A stretch of 64,000 nucleotides of DNA from Geosiphon pyriformis (GCA_016748015.1 JAAOMT010000071.1:1-64000); one strand, 5' to 3'. Positions 36,388 through 48,650 are shown, counted from the first letter of the stretch. Numbers and translations: made by a program. The notes: generated by a model not told the origin, from the sequence alone.

Positions 36388-37047
36388 ATGGCATCAAACC
36401 ACAATTTTTCCAAAACTTCTTGTATAAAACCAAAATCGTTCATTCAATATCGAAGATACAGCATGCAAAAAATTTCAGAAACAACCTTTACTCAAGATCC
36501 AGAAAAGAAAGAGGATGAAAATGAAACCAGAATCTCGGAGGAAAAACGTCTCTCACTTTTAAAAATGAAAAGAGCTTCTGGAAGTTCATTTATAACTTCA
36601 TTTTCTTTTGACGAAGAATCATCGCAGTCTAAAAAGAAGCCATTTCCTCCATGCAAACTAAAAACCATTTCTTTACGAACGTCAAAAAGAGTATCTCCCA
36701 TCCGATCTCCTCAAAATGCACAACTCGATCCCTCTTCAACCGAGTACCTTAAACAATGGGGAACATTTGGTGTTCAATATAAAGTCGGTGAAAGTACGAA
36801 TTCATTTGACGATTCACCAAATGATATTATTTTAACCTTACCATTAATCCAAGACAATTTCGAGGATCAGTATGACGAGTTGCCTGCTTATCAAGGATCG
36901 CTACTTTGTAAAGATTTGCCGCGAGTTTTTCCCAAGAAAAAGACACCAAAATGCCAATGTTGTGAAGGGGTAGCGATTTGGTTTTGGCTGTTTTTTACGA
37001 TTGTTTCATTAGTTTTTGCCGTCATCACTATTCGTTTATTAAATTAA
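36388..37047 (+). CDS. Tail-anchored membrane protein with LPAY motif
   Basis: A 219-residue ORF. The N-terminal ~185 residues are polar, rich in Lys, Glu, Ser and Thr, and look disordered (KRASGSSFITSFSFDEESSQ). Near the end is YDELPAYQGSL, then a juxtamembrane cysteine cluster KCQCCEG, and a single hydrophobic segment IWFWLFFTIVSLVFAVITIR ending three residues before the stop. This is the layout of a C-terminally anchored cytosolic protein, and the Cys cluster could be lipidated. The layout parallels the minus-strand gene at 39787-40407. Start choice is uncertain: the ATG at 36388 gives 219 residues, while an ATG at 36463 would remove 25. No enzymatic domain is visible; an adaptor role is an inference. 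Confidence 0.6.
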   Translation: MASNHNFSKTSCIKPKSFIQYRRYSMQKISETTFTQDPEKKEDENETRISEEKRLSLLKMKRASGSSFITSFSFDEESSQSKKKPFPPCKLKTISLRTSKRVSPIRSPQNAQLDPSSTEYLKQWGTFGVQYKVGESTNSFDDSPNDIILTLPLIQDNFEDQYDELPAYQGSLLCKDLPRVFPKKKTPKCQCCEGVAIWFWLFFTIVSLVFAVITIRLLN

Positions 37048-37377
37048 AATGAAATAAATTATAAGGATCAAAGTTTAATTTAGTCAACAACGTAATATAT
37101 GTGGTTTTCAAGCCTTAATTGATGGCTTTGTAACGAAAATTGTGTTTAATGGCTATGTTGACTATTAATGACCTATTAAATTATGGTTATGCAAAGATTA
37201 TTTTGCCCGTTTCGTTCATTTTATTGCTTTTCCCGGTTATAAATGATATTCGTGGTCCTGCGTTTTCTTTGTCCTTGGTTACCTCTTTCTGCTTGTAAAT
37301 ATTAATTCTCTCTACTTACAAACGTAGCTCGGAGCTTTCAAAAAGGTAAAAAAAAATTATTTTACCATTTCAAAAAA

Positions 37378-37595
37378 ATGACCCTCTTTTCTGTCCATCA
37401 AGCATCCAAACAGCTTGGAGTCTCTTCCAGAACCCTCGTTCGCTGGCATGCCTAAAAAAAATTAAGTGCTATGTAACTTGAAGTTCATCTCTATAACATA
37501 GAAATATGTTCTCCACCCGACCACTTGCCTCCGGATCCTGTGCCTATATTTACGTTCGAGGTTCAGGCTTAAAACAACCACAGGTCCTCAAATGA
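37378..37595 (+). mobile_element. Relic of an IS607-type serine recombinase (tentative)
   Basis: An ATG at 37378 opens a 25-codon ORF, FSVHQASKQLGVSSRTLVRW. This resembles the MerR-like helix-turn-helix that begins IS607-family TnpA proteins (aAxxLGVSxxTLxRWexeGKI). After a one-base shift the neighbouring frame continues KKIKCYVT and, past two stops, reaches AYIYVRGSGLKQPQ. That is close to the catalytic-domain start xYARVSsxxQ of small serine recombinases, although the Ser-bearing RVS is RGS here. Order and spacing fit a severely decayed IS607 transposase. IS607-like elements are known from prokaryotes, giant viruses and some eukaryotes. No accessory TnpB/Fanzor-like ORF and no element ends were seen. 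Confidence 0.4.
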
Positions 37596-37763
37596 CAAAA
37601 ACAATATCTCTAACAGCTCTATTCTTCTTACCAATCATCACTGGTGTTGCCAGTGTAATTGATTTCAAGAGAACTCTTTTGTCGAGGAATAGTTACAGAA
37701 GTATGTTTAATTTTTTTTTTCACATTAATATGTTTTCTTTTCAATTGGGTAGGTTGTGGTTAT
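37592..37763 (+). CDS. Tiny putative secreted peptide
   Basis: The ATG at 37592 opens TKTISLTALFFLPIITGVAS, a good signal peptide, followed by VIDFKRTLLSRNSYR. A GTATGT donor occurs at about 37700. Splicing to the TAG at about 37752 gives SCGYLL and a stop, a product of ~43 residues. The first ~70 nt of mature sequence have no recognisable family. The ATG overlaps the last codons of the IS607-like relic. The call rests only on the signal-peptide-like start and plausible splice sites, so it could be fortuitous. Confidence 0.25.
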
Positions 37764-37843
37764 CTATTATGAACAACTCTGTTGCTTTGCATACAATTTT
37801 CTTGAAAACATCTTCTATCTCAACGGCACAAAAATCATTATAA

Positions 37844-39786
37844 TTTCCAGTGTCCATCCAGAATTAGTATTGTCGTAGAGCTAAATTTTCCTAATACCCC
37901 TCAATCCTACTTCTTTTCAGCATTATCGTGGCAACATCTAAGAAGATAAGATTTAGTTTCTCATTCTTCCAAGCTTTAAAACTTTAAAAATCAAACTTAT
38001 TATATGGTATAATCCCAAGTATTTTTTTAACTCTAGCTGTTGATGCCATTTCCTATTTACCAGTCATACTGAATATGAATTTGCTTTTTTTTCCTACTAA
38101 TTTTATTCCACTTATTGTACTCTTTTTGCGAATTTTAAACAAAGAAACCAACAATGATTCATACCTCATTTATCTTTTGTATTTGGTTCTCATTAAACAT
38201 AGAAAGTGTATTATCTCTTATTCTAAGCATTTAATTGATTTTTTGGAAAGATTAAGAAATATGATAAACCTTCAAATTGTAAACAACGATTTAATAAGGC
38301 TCTCTATAAAGAGACTACATTGGTTAAACTTAAAAACCTTTTTTCCTTCCAACTTATTGTCAATTCATTGATACCTACTGCACATTTTGCTTGTGTAAGC
38401 TTTAAATACCAAAAAAACATGTTTTTTAAGCTTCTTAGCTTTGAATATTAGTCTCTATCTAAATTTTTCATGTGTTCACATTCTCATATTTTACACTGTC
38501 TTGTTATTTATATCTTGATGCACTATTAAATTTAGGAATTATAAAAACACATAAAAATTTTATATAAAAAATTTGTTTTTTAACAAGTGTCTTAACTGTT
38601 TAAAAAATAAGATCATTAAAAGCGAAAGAAAAACAGATAAGTCTTTATATATCTTTAAAACCAATTTTGCCATAAAATCTCATATTCTATTATTAATGTG
38701 CTCATGCCATAAATTTTAAGAATAATCAAGCTTAAAAGTTTTGTTATAGCATAATATTTTTTTTTATAAGTATTTATAAAGCAACTTTAAAAATATTAAG
38801 AAAAAGAGTTTAAAAGAAATTTTAAAAAATACTTTTTCATTAGACCTTTGCAAATTTTTAACTTGTTCTTCTTGGCCTTGCTGTTTTTTTTTGATTTCTT
38901 TGTCTTTGTCAGTTCTTTGCTGACCATGCAACAAATAAAGATGATATTAATTGGAAAAATATTTTTAGGCGGTAGCTATTATTGTCTATCTGAGTCTGAC
39001 TCAAGCCATTCATAAGAATTTTTCAAGAAGCAAGTAATAGTAACCTATATTAGTTTTTAGTCATAATTAAATATAATTAACCTCATTTTAACTAGAAATA
39101 AACAACAGATACAATTTCTTCCTTATTATCTTGCGTGAAAAATCCACATTTTTCAAATTTCACCAGATAATAGCAATTTTTCACCCTTTAGCATGACTAT
39201 ATCAATTAATGATGGCGTTCTCGTGATACACGTTTCTTTAAAAGACTATTGAGCCAATTAGTGAAGGACATGTTGCATGCATGGATGAAAATAAGGGAAT
39301 GTTGGACATCCTTTTTTCTGGTCATTTATTAAAAATATGCAGGCGTGAAAGAAGCGCAAGAAAAGGAAAGTATTTTATAAAGATATATGTCTGGTTAGAA
39401 CATTACTTGAAAAAGTTAGATCTAATTCATCCGATCAATTAAAGGCTAGGATCTCATCTCATGTATCATCTTTTTTTTGCAAATATTCTTAAAGGAAAAA
39501 ATTTTACATTTATTTTTTTCTCACTAAACGCAAAGATCCAAATTCAATAGAAAAATTTTTGACAAATTTCAAAATTCAATTTCTTTAAGTCCAATAATTT
39601 TACATTATTCTGATTTCCTTTTTTCAAAATATTATTAAAAACAATTCTTTCTTCAAATGTGTTATGTTCAATGGAAGTTTTCTTTAGTTCTCTATTTAAA
39701 ATTAAAATAAGTTTTCGTCTAATTTTCCCCAAGCTCTTTCTTGTAAATGAAAATTATATCTTCAATTATTATTATTATTATTATTA
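37844..39786. other. AT-rich intergenic region
   Basis: About 1.9 kb without a supported gene. The ORFs at 38075-38371 and 39544-39732 have the Leu/Ile/Asn/Lys-biased composition expected from A/T-rich non-coding DNA. A short (ATT)n run ends at about 39790. Confidence 0.45.
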
Positions 39787-40179
39787 TTATAAGTGAGAAT
39801 CGTTTCCATTAATTGTAGCTGCTCGTCCAACAGCAATAACACATAAAATAACTAAAAAAGCACATACAAGTAATGTCCAATTTACATAACTACATCCACA
39901 ACATGAATTTCTACCATAAAATGCATATTCTAAGAGAGGATTTTTTCTGGTTGCTTTATAGGGTGGAGGTGGTGACAATAGTGAAGATTGAGGCATATTT
40001 AATATTGATGTTGTATATGACGGAAGAATTTCTTCTCTATAATTAGTTTCTAGTATTCTATCATTTGAATTGTTTGTTATTTCCGAAGGAATATTGATAA
40101 AATGACTTTGAAGAAATTGAGAATTTGTTTCTGTATTTGCAACGTAGGGAGGTGGTGGTGGTTCTGTTGGTTGGTTATG

Positions 40180-40210
<31 letters not shown>

Positions 40211-40407
40211 AAACTGAAAATAGCAGCGTTGTTTCTGCTATTATCTTGAGAATTTTGCCTTTGTGTTGAAATTCCAGTGAAAGAATTTATTGAAAGTGAA
40301 TCATGACTTTGGATGAATGCTGGTATTGGTAACTGAACCAATGATGTTCTATTGTCATTATGCGATAAACTTATTTTACTTGTTGAAGAATATTTTTGAG
40401 ATACCAT
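39787..40407 (-). CDS. Tail-anchored protein with two PPxY motifs
   Basis: A single-exon minus-strand ORF of 206 residues. It is Ser/Asn-rich with a ~12-Ser tract encoded by the (GAT)n run at 40183-40212. Two proline motifs, PPPPPYVAN and SPPPPYKAT, both satisfy PPxY. Between them lies ILPSYTTS. A cysteine cluster NSCCGCSY precedes one transmembrane segment, WTLLVCAFLVILCVIAVG, and a short polar tail. PPxY motifs bind WW domains. In fungi, membrane-anchored PPxY proteins recruit the HECT ubiquitin ligase Rsp5/Nedd4 to cargo at endosomes and Golgi. By analogy this is a candidate ligase adaptor, which is an inference from motif and topology. Its layout resembles the gene at 36388-37047. Confidence 0.65.
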
Positions 40408-43400
40408 TTTTTTTTTTGATTTCTTTAGACTTTACAAGAAGCTTAAAATTTGAAATCGAATTTCGTCTTTGAATAAAATCTTTTTTTTTTAACAGTCCAA
40501 AACTTTGACACCATTTTGAAATTCGCAAAACTTGACACCTTTTATATTTATTTTTAAATCCCTTGTTACTTGGTTATCTTTTTAATTTATTATTAAATGA
40601 GTCTCCTTAAAATATTCACTATTAAAAAAATTATATTTATACTCTAAGTCTCGGCGGGTATTACTTTTAAGTCTCCTGCCTTTCACATAACAGATAGACC
40701 ATTCGATATTAAAAGTTAAAATATGATAAAAATTTATCCTGCAATATTTTTATTGCCTGCATCATCTTAATTACCTCTCTAAAATCCGAGTACTTTGTTT
40801 TTCCCATTATGGTGAATTCTTTTCTATGTATGTTGTTGACCTGTTCTAAAGGGAATATAGAATTAATTTATTCCAAAATTACACAATTAACCGGTCATTA
40901 AGCTAGAATGTTCGTATAAAACCACATGATAACAAATTGATCATTCATGATTACAAAACAGGATGAAAGAAAAAATAATTTGGGTTTGAGTTGTTGTTAG
41001 TGTTTGAAACTAATTAGAATTTCCCGAGTAATGATTAATAATAATAAAGAATTCCGAATGAAATTCTTTTCCTGTTTTTGATAGCAAAAGAAGATCCTAA
41101 AAAGGTGAAACGTTTTTTTTTTTGGAGAACTAGAAAATGAAGTTATGAATATAAAACATAAGTTTCTTGTTTCGGAGATAGAACTTCTTAAATAATCATC
41201 CTCATCATCATCATCATCATCATCATCAAATAATCTTAGTGTTAAAAGAGGAAACCACCCCTTTTTATCGTGGAAAATCATTTTTGCACCTTTTTTGAAT
41301 TTGATCGAAAAACTCTAATTTTGTTCAACTGTTTATCAATTTATTGTTATCATGATAATAAACCTTTCAAAAGTCTAATAATTGATATTTATATCTGACA
41401 AATAAGATGATTTTGCTAAAAAAAAATTTCAAATCCCGAGTTAGATTACCGAAATTGATTACTTTTCTGAAAAATTGAATTATTAAATAACTAAAAGAGA
41501 TAAAATTTGATAGAATCGGTCAATTAGGCAAATCATCGAATTTCATCTGACTCAGTTTTCATTGAACTTTGTGCCTCAAGTCATTTTTTCTCTCCTAGTC
41601 AAAATTTGAAATCTAACTCAAATATTCAGGCTTCAAACAATGAAAAAGTTATTTAAGAAAAATGGAGAATTTTAATTATTTTGTTCAGGGAAAGAATGAT
41701 TTTGATCTTAGATCAAATTTGACCTGATGCAACCTGTAAACTTTTCATGTTAAGAAAATTGTAAAAGGATTACTATTATAGTGTGAAATTCGCTCAAATC
41801 ATTATCAATTATAACATTGGTTCTTGAATTTTTTAGTGTTTCATCCATCCACTTATGAACATAATAATAATAATAATAATAATAATGTTTTTTCTATTTT
41901 CAGAATAATTACAGTAATAATTAAATAATAATTATTTTATTGTATATATATATATGATAACTGTTTATTATATTCTTTATTTGATATTTGTAATGAATTT
42001 AAATAATTTTCATAAAATCTAAGAAATTAATATAGGGAAGAAAAAAATCAATGAAATTTTTCAATATAAATTATAATTAATTTAAAATTTTTGGATATGT
42101 TACAAAGATATTAAGTCGCTCAAATTTTTATTTTTATTTTTTTTCGAATTATTTATTAATTAATTTTTGAAATCTTTTTTCGAACAAAAATTTTGTATTT
42201 AAAAAAATTTTTATTTTTAAATTTTCTTTTCAAAGAATGATCTTTCTTTTAAAAAACCTAATTTACTTTTTTTTTTTTTTTATATTATGAGTGAATTCAA
42301 AAATCAAAAATCAAAAATTTTGGAAAAAATTAAATAATTTTAAAAAAAAATATGATATATATAAATATACCAAATTATCATTTCCAATAAATTGTGATAT
42401 ACATTACTATATTAATATTAATAAATTTAATTTCACAAAAACATTTTGTCAATGTTTAAATATACAATATTGAATATCAAAGTATTTAACAATATTCACA
42501 TTTATAATATTATTTTGTTGCCAAAAAAGCAGAATTATACATGGCTGAAGCTTAATTCACCCAAGATACAGATTCATTTTTATGCTTATCAAAGGGTGTT
42601 TTATAGTTTTCTTACTGCTTACATACTTAACATCATACATATGTTTATGGTAAGTGTAAGCCACATCCTTTTTACATGTGACTATTCATCGAAATTTTTG
42701 TCTAATTAAAACACTAAAAACAGCTTACTTGCTTTTATTTGAATAATGTATTTATTTACAACTTGCTTAACTAAGCTCTAATAATCTTTTAGCTAAATCT
42801 TATTGAGTTACTCTCTGAAAACTAAGAAAATAATATTGAATTATAACAAATTTACTATCAGATTTCTCATTTAAGGAAATATTATTTATAACTTTATTAT
42901 AAAATTTGTATATTATGTCTGTAAAGCATGTTACAATTAATGTCAATTGTTTTTTATTATAATATTAGATTCTTTTTTTTATTTTTATATATTTGGCTTG
43001 AGTATAATATATTAGAACAATAAATTGAGTTTTAATAATCTTAAACAATACAAAAGACTTAAAAAACTTTTATTTAGTTTTATAAATTAAAATCCTAAAC
43101 TTTAATACTTAAAACAATTTCAACATTCAGAAATTTTTTATCAAAATTTTAGTCTTAAATATAAAAAATTAATTAAAAAAAAAATAACAAAATTTTTATT
43201 TCATTACATTTAATTTAAAAAATTCAAAAAAAAAAGTTTTAAATAATTAATAATTTAATTAATAATTGTGATTTTAATAGAATAATAATTTGGAATTGAA
43301 ATTTTAAAAAAAATTCAATTATTAAAAATTGCCACCGTAAAAGTTATTAATATACTATTTAACTATTAAATTACCATCATAAGAGCAAATAACTATTACT

Positions 43401-43659
43401 GACTCCTTTAGATTCATAATTAAACGGTTTTCATAAAATCAATTGATACCTTTAGTTTTTTGTACATCAAAATATTTATAAAAGTATTTTTCTCGAATTC
43501 CTGGTTTTTTAAAACAGGAAATGAATTCGTGGATTTGATTAATCTCTATAGTTTTCCCTGGGGACTTTCGAACCATTGTCTTCCTATGGGAAAAGAAGTA
43601 TTACAATGGTAAAAATTTTTGGTTTTTCTGAAACAATCGTTCTTACTTATTTTTAATTA

Positions 43660-43698
<39 letters not shown>

Positions 43699-43892
43699 GT
43701 TAAATTGGAATGTTCTTCAGAAAATTCGTAAATGTACGAAAAGGTTTAAACCTTAAACCAAGTTAAACCATTAATAATTCAAAAAAATGAAATATAAAGA
43801 GCTTCTGAATAATTATAATAATTTATTGTTACAGCTCAATTTTCTTGCAACTTCTAATTCATTTTAAATACATAACGAAATATAAACATAAG
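40408..43892. repeat. AT-rich gene-poor region with microsatellites
   Basis: About 3.5 kb. It holds a (CAT)n run at about 41199-41226, which creates a minus-strand Asp-rich ORF at 40997-41281. (AAT)n runs occur at about 41861-41885 and 43663-43698. Long A/T homopolymers dominate 42000-43350. No gene is supported. Confidence 0.55.
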
Positions 43893-44428
43893 ATGAATAA
43901 AATCCTTCATATATTTTTCTATATTTTGATTATATGTGTAACTATTTTGAGTTTTGGAGTGAGAGAAAATGCGGGGTTCGCCACTGGTTCAGGTACGTTT
44001 AATCATGAAAAACAATGACTCACTCACTCAATCAATCAAATATAAACTTAAAAATGATTTATCATTTTTTTTTGACTTCTTTCGCACCCTGAACTCTGAA
44101 TATTATAGTTAAAAGAGCACCTCAGTGCGACTACAAATCTGTATGCTCACCAATTAAGGGTAAAAAGATTTCAAATTTACATCATCGGTGAATTTCAACA
44201 TAACACCTTTAAAACTTAATATTTTATTCTTTTGATTCAGAACCACCACAATCTACCTGTCAAAAACGAAATGGTGTTCACAAATGTAAAAATTATTGTG
44301 AAGAACCAAGCTCAGAATGTATGATTAAACGTGCATATTTTTTAACTTGTGAAGAAGGATGTAGAAATGCATTTTTGAGAAAGTATAATTGTCAAGAAAA
44401 ATGTGTAAAAAATTACATCAAAAAATAA
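43893..44428 (+). CDS. Small Cys-rich secreted protein (effector-like)
   Basis: Three exons: 43893-43992, 44109-44159 and 44241-44428. They give 339 nt and 112 residues, all junctions GT-AG and in phase. Residues 1-25 form a signal peptide (ILHIFFYILIICVTILSFG). The mature part is basic and has ten cysteines: two in QCDYKSVCS and eight in the last exon, in spaced pairs such as CKNYCEE, CEEGC and CQEKC. Exon 1 ends just before VKR, a possible Kex2-type processing site. High cysteine content, small size and a leader are typical of secreted fungal effectors or toxin-like defensive peptides. No known family is recognised and no host target can be inferred. It sits alone in an AT-rich region, about 0.7 kb from the pseudokinase cluster. 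Confidence 0.65.
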
Positions 44429-45150
44429 AATCACCGTTAGAACCTAAATAGATCCCCTATATAAAAAAATATCTCTTATTATAGAATTTTAAATTTGTCT
44501 TTGAAAATCAAGTGTTTTAATCAATCTCGAAGCTTAGTTATATTCTTGTTTAAATATTCTATATTTCTTAATTTGTTAAATAAAATTGGGATTTGACCCT
44601 AATATCGTTTGATTCGTTTCTTATCTCCCAAGGTAAAATATATAATTGAAATCCTCTTTGACCTTTTGAGAATTTCTTTACAGTTTTTTTAAAAAAATAT
44701 TAGCTTAAAACAAAACCATGTTTAAATTTTTTTATTTTTAAAATAAAATATTTTAATTGAAAATTGTAAACAAAAAAACTAGATAGTAAAAGGATGTGAT
44801 CCAATTTAAAATGAAGAAAGTAGAATTGTTTTGAACTTGATTTTATTGTACCTTAACACTTCGTGTGTACTTACCCCGCTAACTCGTCACATTTAAAACC
44901 TGATTCTTTTTATCGAACGATTAAAACGAAGTGAAAATTCAAATAAAACAGACTACGATCATAAAACTGATACACATATATCTGTAACAACCGGACGTTT
45001 ATTTAATTTATTGAAGTATAGGAAACAAATTCAAACTCGGGAATAAAAATCTTATTCCAAAATGAAATCATTTTCATTGTATATTTTAATACAAAAGATG
45101 TAGTCAATTTCAAAGAAAATAATATGTCAGAATTTTGCTTTATAATTAAC
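44429..45150. other. Duplicated 3' flank of pseudokinase copy B
   Basis: Non-coding. The segment from about 44820 to 45150 resembles 48650-48975, including GTAGAATTGTTTT and CACTTYGTGTGT...CCGCTAAC, which marks a duplicated 3' flank. Confidence 0.5.
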
Positions 45151-47553
45151 CTATTTCCAACCTGGCTCCTTCATTAAGGCTTCTAATTTTGGCATTGCCT
45201 TAACATTGCCTACCACGTGAGCCTTTTGTAAAAGCTCTCGACACTTTTCATATTTTTTTTTCTGGAAAGCAGAAATACCAGCATTATATAGAGCGCCTGG
45301 ATGCTCTAGAATAATTGCCTGAAGGAAATATTTTCCATGAATTACTAGATCTTTTTCCCCGGCCTCGGCGTCTGTCCTTGAGTACGCTAAACTATATCTA
45401 TATGCAGCCTCTGCATATCTATTATCAGCTGCTAATCTCCAATAATTCAAACCAGTTTTAATGTCTTTTTGAACTGGGGTATGACCATAGATAAAATAAT
45501 TACCAGCATAATATTGTGCTTCTCTTATATTTTGGTTGGCATACTTTTTGATAATTGGCCATGCTTTTTCATATAATCTTTGCTGGTAAAATTTGATTCC
45601 TGTATCGGGACTTGCAATTTCTGGCTTTTCAATACAACAACGATCTTTATCATCTTCAACGAGGTCCACGTATCCCGGAAATTCATCCTCATCCTCCTTT
45701 TTGTTACTTTCGTTAAGCTTGCATAGTCCTTTGCTGATTATTGACATAGCAGGCCGACTTCCTGGGACTGAATGCCAAGCTTTTTCCATATATTTTTTGT
45801 ATTTAGGAGGAATATCAGGTATCATAGAAGTTGGACGTTTGCCAGCTTTAACCTTTGCTTGTACTTGGTAATTATTGATATCACCAAATGGTAATTGTTG
45901 TGTGGCAATTTCCCAAAGTAAAATTCCATAACTAATGATTGTGTGATCAAGCAAATCGAAACCAAAGAGAATATAATGAGTGTGATAAAACTTTTCTAAT
46001 TAATTCTATTATATGCTACCAACGATTAGCTCAGACGAAAATAAGTACCTATAAATGTCACATTGCGTCGTAAACCTCGGCGGTTTTGAATCTGCGCCAA
46101 CCATTCTCTCGGGAGCTGTCCATCTAACAAATTGGATTGTAAACATATATTTAAACATCGGATTATTGAAAATTTCTTGATTTAATTTAAAACAACTTAT
46201 AATTAAGCTTACCTGATTAAAGCCATTTTATTCCTCACATCTTTAGAAAGTGCATCTTGAACTTTTCGGGATAGCTGAAAATTTGTAAGCTTTGCATCGA
46301 GATTTTTATCTAATAAGACATTGTGACTGAATATTTAAAAAAACCAAATATTTTCAATAATCTCGTTATTTTGAAAGTTTCTCATGATGATATGACGGTT
46401 TAAAATTACCTTCGAACATCGTGATGAAGTATTTCCATGCTATGACAAAATGCTAAAGCAGCCGCTACCTGAGATGAGATCTTAACCTTTTGATCCCAGC
46501 CTAATTTAAGTTTTGGGTTTTCAATCTTGAAGTAGCTTTCCAAGTCGCTGTTATTTGCCCATTCGCTTATAGTAAACATTTCACCATTGCGTTCAATAAT
46601 ACCATAACTAAAATTAAGGCATGAAAAAAATTTTAATTCAAGCAATTTTTTCTTTCTACTTTAGATTTATGAGAAATCGACTTACAATTTTAAAATTCCT
46701 GGAGCTTGTACTAATTGTTTCCAAATAGCAATTTCTCCCCAAAAGTTCTCCTCTTCTTTTTTTTCATTACTATTGAATTTTCCAATGTGTTTTTCTGCTA
46801 CTGCTCCAAATCCTTTGGTATGATATCTTTTTTTTACATGAATCCGACTACCACGAACAGTTGGAATTGCTTCTTCATTGGGATAGTCAGTAATATCTAG
46901 GGGGAGAATTTTCATATCATTCATAAGATCCCCAAGTGGTGCATGATCTCGAATAGCGTTAATCACTGCTCTGGGAGTCTGAAGATATTCCATTGGGCTG
47001 ACTTCTCGATCAATTTTCATGACAACAGCCAAAGTTAAAGCTAAGCTCGACTGGTTCAATTCATTGGTTAAATGTACAACTTCATTGGCTACCTGAAGTT
47101 TCCAAACAAGTAAGAACTTTATTAATTTATCCATCAAAGAGATAATCGATGTAGAAACATTATACTTACATCTTTAGCAGTCAAATATTTCCTAAATATA
47201 CCACATGGTTTTATTTGTTTTTTTAGAAATTCTTGAATATTCCTTAAAGCTATAATGTAAGCTTTAATCGCTTCTTGCCCACATGAAGGACTTATTCCGT
47301 TCTCTAGATTGTCTTTGGTAACATTGACCTTATCAACCAATGATTGGCAGCTTTTTTTATTTTGCTTCACTAGTTGATAAGTGTCTATGATATCCGAGAT
47401 TATATCAGTAATTTCTTTTCCCGGGAATCCTAAAAGGTAGCATAAATAAACATTTCTGGTTCGTAATAACATATCCCAGCAGAAACTTTTCTATAGACTA
47501 CCTATTGTCGCAACTACTGCTCCAGTAAGACGCAAGGTGGTTTGAGCAGTCAT
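45151..47553 (-). CDS. MLKL-like helical domain + pseudokinase + Sel1 repeats (copy B, intact)
   Basis: Seven minus-strand exons: 47553-47502, 47429-47170, 47092-46686, 46607-46410, 46326-46213, 46123-46049 and 45931-45151. They total 1887 nt and 628 residues. Exon lengths and phases match copy A exon by exon (52, 260, 407, 198, 114, 75, 781 against 52, 263, 416, 198, 114, 75, 781). The helical N-terminus contains DIISDIIDTYQLVKQNKKSC. The kinase fold has AVAEK, HHDVR (HHD 301-303) and KLTNFQLSRK (NFQ 321-323), so HRD and DFG are both altered as in copy A. The tail has three to four Sel1 repeats. Intronic and promoter sequence is also conserved with copy A, for example around the last intron and the TATA box. 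This indicates a recent inverted duplication. Probable role: signalling switch or adaptor with little or no phosphotransfer. Confidence 0.85.
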
Positions 47554-47607
47554 AATTTAAATTTGGAATTCTTCGATATTAAGCGAGAAGTGAATTAAAA
47601 AAGTTTT

Positions 47608-47615
47608 CTTTTATA
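47608..47615 (-). promoter_or_regulatory. TATA box of pseudokinase copy B
   Basis: TATAAAAG on the minus strand, 62 bp upstream of the ATG at 47553. It is the same octamer at nearly the same distance as in copy A. Confidence 0.5.
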
Positions 47616-48650
47616 TTAATTGAAAATTTTTTCTTAATCCATCGTAAATTTCTATGCAGAAATTGAGATTTCAAAAGACAAAGGAATTGTTTACTATTAT
47701 GGTTAAATCTTTCTCGTTAACAAAACTATCTCTATGCATGCTGACTATATTAATGCAGCTTGAACAAACAAGATAGATTTAGAAAAAAAGATCTGGAATA
47801 CGAATTCCTTTAGTTCGGCATTCATCAAACCTAAAAACCTGAGCAAATAATCGGTAGCATTTATGATAGTTTTAACGATTTTTTCATCAAGATTTTACTA
47901 AAAATACTTTACCATAATTATTTTCACCCAGAAGTTAATATTTTCTAAGAAATAGTTTGAATGTTAGAAGGCCAAGCTTTTGTTAATTTCATATTTTAAT
48001 GGAAATTAGAAATCGTTATTTTACAACTCAAAAAAGAAAGATTATAATGACAATTTGATAGACAGGTGTTTGCGTTCTGTGTAAGGCTAAACTCAATTAA
48101 GGCATTTTAGAATGAAAATAATGCTCCTTCTATTTCAAAGAAGCTAATTTTGGAATACCTTTGAAGATTACACTGCATTTCGGAAATAAGTAAAATCTGC
48201 ATTGGTGCTGTTTCAATATTAGAAAGAAATTTATGCTCATTCATATTCCAAAATTAATAATAAGCAGTGAGTCAGGAGACCATTGCTAGCGATTTGTATT
48301 ATGATATTTGTAGCCTCCTTATTTTTTTAGTTTATTAGAACCAAACTAATTTATTATCATCAACTGTTTATTTCTTATAAAGATTTTTTCATTAATCGGA
48401 GGGATTAATTATGAAAATCAATTTTAACACACACTAATTAAAAACATAATGAAAATTTAAAATCTACATGTATATAGAATTTAACGAATTGGGAATTTGA
48501 AAATTCCTTTTATAGTTGCTTAGGCTAAAAAAAAACAATTATTTAAACCATTATAAAATAATTATTTATATTTCTGGATAAGAAATTTAAATTTAAAATT
48601 GTTAAATTTATGTAATAAAAAACTGAATTTTATCAATTAAAAAAAGTAGA
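47616..48650. other. Upstream flank of copy B
   Basis: Non-coding. The first ~110 bases resemble the region upstream of copy A, including AAACAATTCCTTTGT at 47679-47693 on the minus strand. Beyond about 47800 no gene is seen. Confidence 0.45.

Noticed and set aside
38075-38371. 98-codon plus-strand ORF
   Set aside because: Leu/Ile/Asn/Lys bias expected from AT-rich DNA, no motif and no partner exons.
40997-41281. Minus-strand ORF with an Asp-rich tract
   Set aside because: Created by a (CAT)n microsatellite; the rest has low-complexity composition and no domain.
42291-42709. Two overlapping ORFs in an A/T desert
   Set aside because: Composition identical to the surrounding non-coding sequence; no splice structure or motif.
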